Origin: Kitasatospora viridis
GTDB lineage: Bacteria > Actinomycetota > Actinomycetes > Streptomycetales > Streptomycetaceae
Length of the DNA stretch: 64,000 nt
Direction of reading: 5' to 3'
Assembly (NCBI RefSeq): GCF_007829815.1
Contig: NZ_VIWT01000003.1
Location: 1 to 64,000, forward strand
Shown: one piece after another, positions 53,601 through 60,831 of the stretch
How positions within the stretch are numbered: the first letter of the stretch is position 1
How the letters are laid out: the number at the start of each line of letters is the position of its first letter
Position numbers and translations under genes: made by a program
Notes under the pieces: generated by a model
What the model was told of the DNA's origin: nothing
What the model saw: the letters and a program-made list of their open reading frames with translations, nothing else
Databases searched by the model: none

Positions 53601-56497
53601 ACTACGCGCTGAGCGCCCGGTTGACCAGCGCCCCCGACTACGGCCAGTACGAGTTCGCGGTCGACGGCACGCCGCTGGACCCGACCGTCGTCGGGCTCGC
53701 CCAGGCCGTCGACCAGAACGGCAAGCCCTACGGCCGCTACGACGCCTACCGGGCGGCGGGCTGCTGCGGGATCAACGACGTGTCGCTCGGCGGTCTGCAC
53801 CTGACCGGCGGCCGGCACACCCTGACCATCACGATCGTCGGGACCTCGGGCGCGGCCGGCGCCTACGGGCTCGGCCTGGACTACTTCTCCGCCGCGCAGT
53901 ACGCGAACGCCACCGCGGCCTCGTTCTCGGCCTCGCTGAACAACCACGGCATCACCGACGACGCCGCCCCGGCCACCGGCGACCTCGACTTCGGCCCGGC
54001 GGCCCCCGGGGACGTGGGCGGCGTCGGCGCCGGCGACTCGCTGTCCAAGCAGACCCTGGCCGCCGCGAACCTCGCGCCGGGCACGGCGTTCACCCTCGAC
54101 GGCATCAACTTCACGATGCCGACGGCGAACGGCGCCGGGAACGACAACACGGTCGCGACCGGCCAGACCATCACCCTCGACCCGTCCCAGCAGATCCGGG
54201 CCAACGCGATCGGGCTGCTGGTGGCCGGCACCAACGGCGGCACGGCGCAGACCACGGCGACCGTCAACTACGCGGGCGGCCAGGCCGCCGAGGCCCCGGA
54301 CGTGCCGAAGTTCCCGTCGGTGGGCGACTGGTGCAGCGGCCCGGCGGCCTCGGCCGCGTACACCCTGGCCTACCGCAACGACCCGCACGGCAAGGACACC
54401 AGCGGCACCTGCAACTCGCCGAAGCTCTACCTGGTGGTCCTGCCGGTCCACCCGATGAACAACCTCGCCTCGATCACCCTGCCGTACGTCGGCAGCGGGT
54501 TCACCCCGGGGGCCGCCTCCGCGGCCCTGCACGTGCTCGCCATCGGCGTGCGGCCGGCCGCGGCGGCCAACCTCACCAAGAGCGCGGACGCGTCCGCCGG
54601 CAACCACCCGCTGACCATGAGCGGCAACGTCGGCTTCGACGGCTACGCCAAGGGCAAGCAGGGCGCGGCGGTGTTCGACGGAGCCGGCGGCTCCGCGGCC
54701 ACCTCGGGTCCGGTGCTCGACACCACCAAGTCGTTCAGCGTCTCGGCCTGGGCGAACCTCCAGCAACTCGGCAGCGCGAACCAGACGTTCGCCGTCCAGC
54801 AGGGCTCCACCGCCAGTGGCTTCTCCCTGGACTACGTCGGCAGCAGCGGCCACTGGCAGTTCGGCCGACCGAACGCCGACACGATGAATTCGAGCCACGT
54901 GCAGGCGGTGTCGAACGCCGCGGCCACCACGGGCTGGCACCACCTGGTGGGCACCTGGGACGCGACCAGCGGCACGATGCGGCTCTACGTCGACGGAGTG
55001 GCGCAGAACTCCACGGCGACCGACACCACCCCGTTCGCCGCGAACGGCCCGCTGGTGATCGGTCGCGGCTACTGGAACGGAACGCCCACCAACTTCGTCA
55101 ACGGCGAGGTCACCGACGTGCAGGCCTACCAGCGCGTGCTCTCGCCCGCCGACGTCGGCGCCCTGTACAGCGGTCCGGTCACCAACGACCTGACCGGCTC
55201 GACCGGCCCCGCGACCGGGTGGTGGCAGCTGCAGGACTTCGGCCGCAACTGGACCGGGGCGTGGGCCGCCGAGCCCACCGCCGCCGCGCCGAGCACCACC
55301 AAGCCGCTGGCGGGGATGACGATCCGCCAGATCGTGCACCCCAGCGACCTCGGCTTCGGCCAGGTCCAGACCCTGGTCAACGGCACCCCCGGCACCGAGG
55401 CCCCCGTCCCGGTGCAGACCCGGATCCGGCTGACCAACCGGTTCAGCACCACGCCAGTCACCATCGACGCCGCGAGCATCGCCGCACAGACCGGCACCGC
55501 CGGGACGGTCGGGGGCGCGGCGACGGGCGCGGCCACCGCGCTGACCTTCGACGGCAAGGCCTCGGTGACGATCGACCCCGGCGCCGAGGCGGTCTCGGAC
55601 GCGGTGCGGCTGCCCGACACCAGCACCGGCACCGGCAACCTCGCGGTCAGCCTGACCCTGGCCGCCGGCACCGGCACCCCGCCCGCGGCCGCCCAGCTCA
55701 CCGACCCGGCCTACCCGGTCTACGTCGCCTCCGGGAACCAGAGCGCCGACACCGGCACCGCCGGTACCTGGTCCACGGACCCGTCGCTGACCGGCCGCTA
55801 CTGGCTCTCCGGCGTCGACGTCACCGACGTCAACGACCCGAACGTCGCACAGACGGCGGGCAGCCAGCCCGGCACCATCGCGGTCCTGGGCGACCAGGTC
55901 AGCGGCGCGGGCAGCCCGGCCACCTGGGTCGACGCCCTGGGCAAGGACCCGAACGCGGTGTCGCTGCCCAGCCCGAACCCGGGCGGTTTCGTGAACCTGT
56001 CCAGCGCCGGTGCCACCACCGCCTCGGCGGTGGCGCGGTTCGGCGCGGCGCCGAACGCCACGGTGCTGGACGAGCCGAACCTGCGGGCGGTCGTCGTCAC
56101 CCTGGGGATCAACGACCTCACCTCCGGGGAGTGCGCGACGGCGAGCAGCGCCTGCGCGGCCACGGTCGAGCAGAACCTGCAGAAGCTCGTCTCGACCCTG
56201 ACGCCGTACGGGATCGAGAACTACTCCGGCCCCGACGGCACCGCCCCGGTGCACGTCTACCTTGCCACCGTGCCCGACCAGGCCAGCCTGACCCCGACCC
56301 AGGAGGCGCAGCGCACCAAGCTCAACACCTGCATCAAGGGCGGCGCCTGCGACTACACCGGCCTGATCGGCAACACCGGCTACGTCGACCTCGACGCGGC
56401 CGTCACCGCGGCCGGCCCGGGCGCGAGCCGGGCGGCGATCAACAGCGCGATCACGGCGAAGTTCGACGCGAACGCCAGTCTGATCAACACCTGGTGA
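50618..56497 (+). CDS. Giant secreted ricin-LamG protein with degenerate SGNH domain
   Basis: A 1959-aa exported protein. Signal peptide (about 1-43), Ser/Thr/Pro/Ala-rich stretch (about 45-110), then a beta-rich region like the N-terminal part of Streptomyces RHS-associated exoproteins. A ricin-type trefoil lies at about 790-925 (CLDDPNN, QQWQVAQ, QTWGF) and a LamG/concanavalin-like domain at about 1369-1520 (KSFSVSAWANLQQLGS, GWHHLVGTWD). The C-terminal 220 residues resemble SGNH hydrolases (GIND near 1833). However, block I reads GDQ (1758-1760) where GDS is expected, and no DxxH is found, so it is probably inactive. It is divergent from the RHS gene and may form a surface pair with it. 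Confidence 0.8.
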   Translation: MRQTRSAGPLRRPSPRTWLLKAVVAATSVIAALAVQVPVASAAATAPHASPSATPSPAPSPTAATTTTTTTSAPAKQAPAQQSSSQPASASATAEATASAKAKATGKPVEVAPLTTETVQVMANPSGTFTATSNLRPVRVRKNGTWTPIDSTLTRNADGSYSPKASLLAMSFSPGGTGPAITVADPTGKHALALSWPTALPAPRVSGNAAVYADVLPGVDLRLAASGDAYTEVLIVHDAQAAANPALASLTMHVHGTGLTLKAGPDGTLSATDASGHPVMSAPQSIMWDSRADSRAGPAPTADDPGSGVVTPLSVSVAPSAAPKAAAGTVGGASADDAELTVAAPAAALTGKGVVFPLYLDPGAQLGQLNWDEVDNQGHFWWDDSTLDVRVGYCDDPTCPSPNPTMRSYFEMDTNYLAKGNGTHATVLGANFYITQTWNAPFNCVAEPVDLWSAGPIGSGNTSWPGEAINNLASVSSGAGHDCPSASLNFNSPGLTSFMQQAANDWWPNTTFGLVADNESDPMQWKRFDNSSPALSVTYDYPPNTPGGLRVSDQIDCAGTIYTPDAQPTMYATATDNNPQPQNVNYWFEMWPAGGSSRDSWNTSPVTRASGQEGGWQENMTSDMGVGNDQFQVRDDNGPLSSGWSPFFNFHTVHEDLSGVHPTVFSYDFPQDAAGNALWGAPQGLGRFEIGNGGNANVAGFQYSYDNNAFPAPPTCGNGVAGSTSGAVGATGGSGTGGAILPTPPGGALAFGHHTLYVRGYDVVGNPTGVTAYQFLLSQSGASATAHLPVTSSLSNAALGKCLDDPNNKGAAGDIAQIWDCNNALAQEWSLNSNGTVTHNGLCLDVIGGPSATANGTKVQLYTCNGWANQQWQVAQDSTGNWILRNPNSGRCLDDSLGSKTDGQQFQIWDCNNTDHQTWGFDLNPYRYGGADALTAGGVTATGTRSGSSLSAQNQICDAGGKGCFSGGQQLWWYGAGPGGGSYVTVPFTVAGEADYALSARLTSAPDYGQYEFAVDGTPLDPTVVGLAQAVDQNGKPYGRYDAYRAAGCCGINDVSLGGLHLTGGRHTLTITIVGTSGAAGAYGLGLDYFSAAQYANATAASFSASLNNHGITDDAAPATGDLDFGPAAPGDVGGVGAGDSLSKQTLAAANLAPGTAFTLDGINFTMPTANGAGNDNTVATGQTITLDPSQQIRANAIGLLVAGTNGGTAQTTATVNYAGGQAAEAPDVPKFPSVGDWCSGPAASAAYTLAYRNDPHGKDTSGTCNSPKLYLVVLPVHPMNNLASITLPYVGSGFTPGAASAALHVLAIGVRPAAAANLTKSADASAGNHPLTMSGNVGFDGYAKGKQGAAVFDGAGGSAATSGPVLDTTKSFSVSAWANLQQLGSANQTFAVQQGSTASGFSLDYVGSSGHWQFGRPNADTMNSSHVQAVSNAAATTGWHHLVGTWDATSGTMRLYVDGVAQNSTATDTTPFAANGPLVIGRGYWNGTPTNFVNGEVTDVQAYQRVLSPADVGALYSGPVTNDLTGSTGPATGWWQLQDFGRNWTGAWAAEPTAAAPSTTKPLAGMTIRQIVHPSDLGFGQVQTLVNGTPGTEAPVPVQTRIRLTNRFSTTPVTIDAASIAAQTGTAGTVGGAATGAATALTFDGKASVTIDPGAEAVSDAVRLPDTSTGTGNLAVSLTLAAGTGTPPAAAQLTDPAYPVYVASGNQSADTGTAGTWSTDPSLTGRYWLSGVDVTDVNDPNVAQTAGSQPGTIAVLGDQVSGAGSPATWVDALGKDPNAVSLPSPNPGGFVNLSSAGATTASAVARFGAAPNATVLDEPNLRAVVVTLGINDLTSGECATASSACAATVEQNLQKLVSTLTPYGIENYSGPDGTAPVHVYLATVPDQASLTPTQEAQRTKLNTCIKGGACDYTGLIGNTGYVDLDAAVTAAGPGASRAAINSAITAKFDANASLINTW

Positions 56498-56508
56498 TCC
56501 GGGGCTGA

Positions 56509-56559
56509 AGCCGACGAGGGGGTGGGACGGGCAGCTTGCCCGTACCACCCCCTTCGGCT
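56509..56559. terminator. Strong bidirectional terminator
   Basis: A long near-perfect stem (AGCCGA, AGGGGGTGG, ACGGGCA with complements, minor bulges) and a 3-nt loop sit between the converging exoprotein and DUF1772 genes. Confidence 0.85.
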
Positions 56560-56581
56560 GACTCGCCATCAGCACGCGGGG

Positions 56582-57028
56582 TCAGCCGAGGGCCGCGGTC
56601 AGCAGGGTGAAGGCGGCGATGATGACGGCCACGCGGGCGTAGTGGAAGCGGTCCCAGCGGTTCATCTGTTCTTTCCAGTCCGCGGGCCGGTTCTCCGGGG
56701 TCCACGTCTTGCCCCGGTTGTTGATCGGGACGAGCAGCAGGACCGACATGATCACGCTGACGATCAGCAGCGCGCCGGCGGTGACGACGAGGCCGGTGCC
56801 GTGGTGGTGCCATCCGGCGACGGCCCAGATCGCGCTCAGGACGAGCGAGCCGATGTACCAGAACGGCATCACGGCGCCGAGCATCCTGCCTCCGTGGGCG
56901 CGGCCGAGTTGGCCGCTGTCCTCGGGGAGGGCGTTGAAGATCGGGTTGATGACGAAGGCGACGGAGAACTCCACCCCCACCATCAGTCCGACGACCACGA
57001 CGGTGACGACCTCAAGTGCGTGGAGCAT
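56582..57028 (-). CDS. DUF1772 (anthrone-oxygenase-like) membrane protein
   Basis: A 148-aa protein with four hydrophobic segments (first: VVTVVVVGLMVGVEFSVAFV). The Asn-Arg segment near residue 99 and WKEQMNRWDRFHYAR near the end are typical of DUF1772. Relatives include anthrone oxygenases, but most bacterial members are uncharacterised. The start MLHALE was taken because the longer frame crosses the shared operator region. Divergent from the TetR gene that very likely represses it. Confidence 0.8.
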   Translation of the reverse strand: MLHALEVVTVVVVGLMVGVEFSVAFVINPIFNALPEDSGQLGRAHGGRMLGAVMPFWYIGSLVLSAIWAVAGWHHHGTGLVVTAGALLIVSVIMSVLLLVPINNRGKTWTPENRPADWKEQMNRWDRFHYARVAVIIAAFTLLTAALG

Positions 57029-57045
57029 GGTGATCCCCCTTGGAT

Positions 57046-57058
57046 CTAGCACTGCTAG
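57046..57058. promoter_or_regulatory. CTAGC inverted repeat, DUF1772 side
   Basis: CTAGC-ACT-GCTAG (5-bp arms, 3-nt spacer) lies 18 nt upstream of the DUF1772 start. Likely operator for the divergent TetR regulator. Confidence 0.6.
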
Positions 57059-57095
57059 CTGTTGATGCAACGCTAGTACTACCGGCGCTCGATTG

Positions 57096-57110
57096 TCTAG
57101 CGGCGCTAGA
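57096..57110. promoter_or_regulatory. CTAGC inverted repeat, TetR side
   Basis: TCTAGC-GGC-GCTAGA (6-bp arms, 3-nt spacer) lies 8 nt before the TetR ATG. It has the same arm sequence as the site at 57046, and a partial GCTAG copy lies between (near 57072). This fits autoregulation plus control of the DUF1772 gene. Confidence 0.65.
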
Positions 57111-57118
57111 ATCAGGGC

Positions 57119-57706
57119 ATGCCGATACCGGAACGCAAGGAACGCCATGAGCGCGAACGGGCGGACCGCGAACGCCTCATCGTGGCGATCGCCCGCGAAC
57201 TCGCCGAACAGCAGGGCTGGGACGCGGTCACCACCCGCCGGCTCGCCGCGCGGATCGCCTACAGCCAGCCCGTCCTCTACAGCCACTTCCGCGGCAAGCG
57301 CGAGATCATCGGCGCCGTCGCCCTGGCGGGTGCCGCCGAACTGGCCGCAGCGGTCCGGGCCGCGACCTCAGCCACCGACAGCCCCCGCACCCGGGTCGCC
57401 GCCCTCGCCCGCGCCTACCTCGGCTTCGCCGCCCGCAACCCGGCGGTCTACGACGCCCTGTTCCAGCTCGACGGCGGCCTCGCCTTCGCGCACGAGGACA
57501 CCCCGGCGCCGCTGAAGGACGCCTTCGCCACCCTGCTGGACACCCTCGCCGAGGTCGCCGGCGAGGGCGTTCACCCGGGCCTGTTCACCGAGGTGTTCTG
57601 GGCGGCCCTGCACGGGCTGGCCACCCTGACCAGGACGGGACGGCTCCCGCCGCCGGAGGCCGAACGCAGCGTTGAGCTCCTGGTGGACCGGCTCACCGCG
57701 GCCTGA
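57119..57706 (+). CDS. TetR-family transcriptional regulator
   Basis: A 195-aa repressor. The DNA-binding domain (about 17-62) reads LIVAIARELAEQQGWDAVTT, RRLAARI and QPVLYSHFRGKREI. The C-terminal ligand domain has a TetR_C-type FAARNPAVYDALF segment. It is divergent from the DUF1772 gene over paired CTAGC repeats and convergent with the MMPL transporter (21 bp gap), so it may govern a small detoxification unit. Confidence 0.88.
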   Translation: MPIPERKERHERERADRERLIVAIARELAEQQGWDAVTTRRLAARIAYSQPVLYSHFRGKREIIGAVALAGAAELAAAVRAATSATDSPRTRVAALARAYLGFAARNPAVYDALFQLDGGLAFAHEDTPAPLKDAFATLLDTLAEVAGEGVHPGLFTEVFWAALHGLATLTRTGRLPPPEAERSVELLVDRLTAA

Positions 57707-57727
57707 CGCACCGTCACCCGCACCGGG

Positions 57728-59914
57728 TCACGCGGACTCGTCCGCGGCGCGCAGCTGCTCCTCCAGGCGGGTGCCCTCCAGGTCCGGGTCGGGCACGTAG
57801 CGGGCGAACCAGCGCGGGTGGTACCAGATCCGGGCGCCGACGATCGCCATCACCGCCGGGACCACGGTGAGGCGGACCACGAAGGCGTCGAGGAAGACGC
57901 CGGCGGCGAAGCTGAAGCCGATCGCCTTGATCGTCGGGTCGCTGGTGAACATGAAGGCCACGAAGATCGAGAACATGATCAGCGCGGCCGCGGTGACCAC
58001 CCGCGCGGCGCGCGCGGTGCCGCGCTGCACGGCGCCGCGCGCGTCGTCGGTCGCGGTGAAGTCCTCCTTGATCCGGGAGACGACGAAGACCTCGTAGTCG
58101 CTGGAGAGGCCGAAGATGATCGCCAGCATGATCAGGGGCAGGAAGCTGATCGTCTCGGTCGGCACGATGTTGAAGAGGTGCCGCCCCCAGCCCCACTGGA
58201 ACATCGCCACCTGCGCGCCGAAGGCCGCCGCGACCGACAGCAGGAATCCGATGATCGACTTGATCGGCACCAGGATCGTCCGGAAGGCCAGGGTCAGCAG
58301 GACGAAGGCCAGCCCGACCACGACCGCGAGGAACACCGGGAGCGCGTCGGCGAGCTTCTGCGAGACGTCGATGTTGGAAGCCGTGGTGCCGCCGATCAGG
58401 ACCGGCGCGCCGACCACGGCCTCCAGGGCGGCCCGGTGGTCGCGCAGGCCGTGCACCAGGTCGGCGGTCGCGGTGTCGTTCGGCCCGCTCTTCGGCACCA
58501 GCCGCACGATGGCGACCTGGTTGTTGGAGGCCAGCGAGGAGGCCGCCGCCACGTCGGGCTGGGTGGCGAGCGCGCCGGTCAGCCGCTGCACGGCAGCCGG
58601 GGTGGCGGGGCCCTCGGTCACCAGCAGGAGTGGACCGTTGTAGCCCGGGCCGAAGTGAGTGCTGATCAGGTCGTAGGCCCGGCGCTGGGTGTCGGAGGTC
58701 GGCTTGGACGCACCGCTCGGGAGGCCGAGTTGGATGGAGAGCGCCGGGATCGCCAGCACCAGCAGCAGCGCCACGCCGGTCGCGGCGGCCGGCACCCGGT
58801 GCCGCACGACGAACCGCGCCCAGCGCGCGCCGCCGGTGGTGGGCGACTCCGCGGCCGAGGTCTTGGCCACTCGCTCGTGGTGGCCCGGGCGCAGCCCGGT
58901 GCTGACGAAGGCGGTGATCTTCTCGCCCGCGAAGCCCAACAGCGCGGGCAGCAGGGTCAGCGCGATCAGCAGGGCGACGGCCACGGCGGCGGCCGCCGAG
59001 AGCCCCATCACCGTCAGGAACGGGATGCCGACCACGGACATGCCGCTCAGCGCGATGATCACGGTGAGCGCGGCGAACACCACCGAGCCGCCGGCGGTGC
59101 CCACGGCGAGCCCGACCGACTGGTCCAGCGCCATGCCCTGGAGCACCTGGTTGCGGTGCCGGAAGAGGATGAACAGGCCGTAGTCGATGCCGCAGGAGAG
59201 TCCCAGCATGATCGCGACCGTGGTCGAGGCGGAGGCGATGTTGATCACCGAGGCCAGCGCCGTGATGCCCATCAGGGAGACGACCACGCCGAGGACCGCC
59301 GTCAGGATCGGCATCCCGGCGGCGACCAGCGCGCCGAAGGTGATCATCAGGATGACGAAGGCGACCACCAGGCCGATCAGCTCGGGCAGCTCCGAGGGCA
59401 CCACCCGCCAGCCCGGGTAGACGCTGCCGGAGTACTCCACCTGCACGCCCGCGGACCGGGCGGGCGTGACCGCCTGCTTCAGCGCGTCCAGCGAGGAGTC
59501 CTTCACCTCCCCCGGCTGCCCCGTCCACTGCACGGTGACCAGCGCCACCTGCCCGTCGGGCGAGACGCCGTTGGCGGCGTAGGGGTCGGAGACGGTCGCC
59601 ACCTGCGGCACCGTCCTGATCCGGGCCAGCGAGGCGTCGATCCCGGCCCTCGGCCCGGGCTCGGTGACGCGCATCGCGGCGGGCACCGCGAACACCACCT
59701 GGGTCTGACCGCCTGCCAGCGCCGGCAGCGTCCGCTTGAGCAGGTCCGTCGTCCGCTGCGACTCGGTGCCCGGGATGGTGAAGGTGTCGTTCGTCTTCCC
59801 GCCGCTGGCGGTCGCCAGCGCCACCGCGAGCACCGCCACGGCCAGCCAGGCGCCGAGCACGGCGCGCCGGTGCCGGAACGCCCAGCGCCCGAGCCGGAAC
59901 AGGTAAGTGGACAC
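57728..59914 (-). CDS. MMPL/RND-family transporter
   Basis: A 728-aa membrane protein with the duplicated MMPL plan. The first membrane helix (AVLGAWLAVAVLAVALA) is followed by a large outside loop and six helices containing IMLGLSCGIDYGLFILFRHR. The second half has a second loop and the matching IIFGLSSDYEVFVVSRIKED. Both halves keep the GxxxDY-type signature of proton coupling. GTG start behind GGAGG. Actinomycete members export lipids, siderophores or antibiotics. Neighbours (TetR, RiPP locus) allow a resistance or export role but prove none. Confidence 0.88.
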   Translation of the reverse strand: MSTYLFRLGRWAFRHRRAVLGAWLAVAVLAVALATASGGKTNDTFTIPGTESQRTTDLLKRTLPALAGGQTQVVFAVPAAMRVTEPGPRAGIDASLARIRTVPQVATVSDPYAANGVSPDGQVALVTVQWTGQPGEVKDSSLDALKQAVTPARSAGVQVEYSGSVYPGWRVVPSELPELIGLVVAFVILMITFGALVAAGMPILTAVLGVVVSLMGITALASVINIASASTTVAIMLGLSCGIDYGLFILFRHRNQVLQGMALDQSVGLAVGTAGGSVVFAALTVIIALSGMSVVGIPFLTVMGLSAAAAVAVALLIALTLLPALLGFAGEKITAFVSTGLRPGHHERVAKTSAAESPTTGGARWARFVVRHRVPAAATGVALLLVLAIPALSIQLGLPSGASKPTSDTQRRAYDLISTHFGPGYNGPLLLVTEGPATPAAVQRLTGALATQPDVAAASSLASNNQVAIVRLVPKSGPNDTATADLVHGLRDHRAALEAVVGAPVLIGGTTASNIDVSQKLADALPVFLAVVVGLAFVLLTLAFRTILVPIKSIIGFLLSVAAAFGAQVAMFQWGWGRHLFNIVPTETISFLPLIMLAIIFGLSSDYEVFVVSRIKEDFTATDDARGAVQRGTARAARVVTAAALIMFSIFVAFMFTSDPTIKAIGFSFAAGVFLDAFVVRLTVVPAVMAIVGARIWYHPRWFARYVPDPDLEGTRLEEQLRAADESA

Positions 59915-60086
59915 GCTGACGCCTCCGCGGGAAACCGGTCGACCCGCCGCGGACACCTGCCCCGGACGGCCACGCTGTCCCTCGCAGTCTGCCGCCGGCC
60001 CGGCCGGGGGCGCCCTCCGGCAGGTCCATCCGTGGCGGCCGGGACCCGACGGCACGTCAGGAGCACGCGGACGGCACCCGGCTGAC

Positions 60087-60111
60087 GCACGTACCGCCCT
60101 GGCGTACGTGC
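60087..60111. promoter_or_regulatory. Inverted repeat upstream of the MMPL gene
   Basis: GCACGTAC and GTACGTGC (8-bp arms, 9-nt spacer) lie about 175 nt upstream of the MMPL start. Candidate repressor site. Confidence 0.45.
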
Positions 60112-60210
60112 CGCCTGACGTGCCGTCGGCGCTGCCGCCCGTCCGTACGGAATGAAAGTCCACGGTCGCAGTGCCGAATGCGGCCGTCAATGAGGAACAT
60201 TCCGCATCGC

Positions 60211-60230
60211 AGATATCCGTCGTGATATCT
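60211..60230. promoter_or_regulatory. Inverted repeat upstream of the RiPP promoter
   Basis: AGATATC-CGTCGT-GATATCT has perfect 7-bp arms and ends 36 nt before the -35 box, the position of an activator site. Confidence 0.5.
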
Positions 60231-60266
60231 GAACGAATTCTCGGCGGCCTCCTGCGGATACGTGGA

Positions 60267-60295
60267 TTGACGGGCAGTGTGGTCCGATGTAGCGT
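60267..60295 (+). promoter_or_regulatory. Promoter of the RiPP precursor
   Basis: TTGACG and TAGCGT with a 17-nt spacer closely match the Streptomyces housekeeping sigma consensus. The predicted start near 60302 gives a leader of about 230 nt. Confidence 0.65.
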
Positions 60296-60330
60296 CTGCC
60301 GCGAAACACCACGGCGGCACCGAAAGACCT

Positions 60331-60351
60331 ATTTCAGCGAAACACTGAAAT
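60331..60351. promoter_or_regulatory. Inverted repeat in the RiPP leader
   Basis: ATTTCAG-CGAAACA-CTGAAAT has perfect 7-bp arms and lies about 30-50 nt after the predicted transcription start. It could be an operator or an RNA hairpin. Confidence 0.45.
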
Positions 60352-60529
60352 TGTCGGTGCAGGCCGAACCGGGTGGCCTCGAACCCGACAACTCTTCACC
60401 GAAGGCGGTGCGATCGTCGATTTCGACGCACCGCTCCCCCTTGAGCTCGGCAGCCTTGGAGCTCTTCTGCGACCAGGTGCTGCCCGAGGTGAAATCACTG
60501 CGACTCACAGGAAAGGAGGTGTACAAAAA

Positions 60530-60697
60530 ATGGAGGGATTCGACGACCTGGTGCTGGACGACAGCGCCTTCGAGCTCGTGGACCTGGGCGCGGTGGTGCC
60601 TTCCTCGGTGACCGCCGGCTACGGCCTCACCGAGCTGTCGGCGTCCGCCGGTGCGAGCAGCTGCTGCTGCTGCACCCCGTGCTGTTCCTGCACCTGA
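60530..60697 (+). CDS. Thiopeptide-type RiPP precursor with Cys-rich core
   Basis: A 55-aa peptide. The acidic leader (MEGFDDLVLDDSAFELVDLG, then AVVPSSVTAGYGLTELSAS) strongly resembles thiopeptide leaders such as that of thiomuracin (an FELADDGVAVESLTAGHGMTE-like pattern). The C-terminus, SSCCCCTPCCSCT (residues 43-55), has seven Cys, three Ser and two Thr in 13 positions. A near-perfect Shine-Dalgarno AAAGGAGGT lies 9 nt before the ATG at 60530, predicting strong translation. The gene directly precedes a LanB-type dehydratase. The likely core starts at Ser43 or Ser44 after Ala-Ser-Ala-Gly-Ala. Cys would be cyclised to azoles and Ser/Thr dehydrated in a thiopeptide. Four adjacent Cys and a central Pro are unusual. 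Confidence 0.85.
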   Translation: MEGFDDLVLDDSAFELVDLGAVVPSSVTAGYGLTELSASAGASSCCCCTPCCSCT

Positions 60698-60831
60698 TCC
60701 GGTGCTGATGTTCCTGGCACACGAGCTCTAGCCGGTGCGCGTTTGTGAAGGGGACCGGGTGGCTCTCGGTCCCCCCTCTGACCAGTCATCAACGAAGGCG
60801 TCCAGCAGTGGCGGTGGAAGGCAGTGGCCCG

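Larger units (their letters stand above)
59915..60529. other. Regulatory region between MMPL gene and RiPP precursor
   Basis: This 615-bp stretch is less GC-rich on its right half and shows no credible coding sequence. It carries an 8-bp-arm dyad (60087-60111) on the MMPL side. Two further dyads (60211-60230, 60331-60351) and a good promoter (60267-60295) lie on the RiPP side, leaving a leader of about 230 nt before the precursor ATG. Confidence 0.65.

Noticed and set aside
60171..60611. Open frame of about 146 codons upstream of and overlapping the RiPP precursor in another frame.
   Set aside because: Composition is not coding-like and the stretch holds the promoter and dyads; the overlapping 55-aa frame has the RBS and a recognisable leader.
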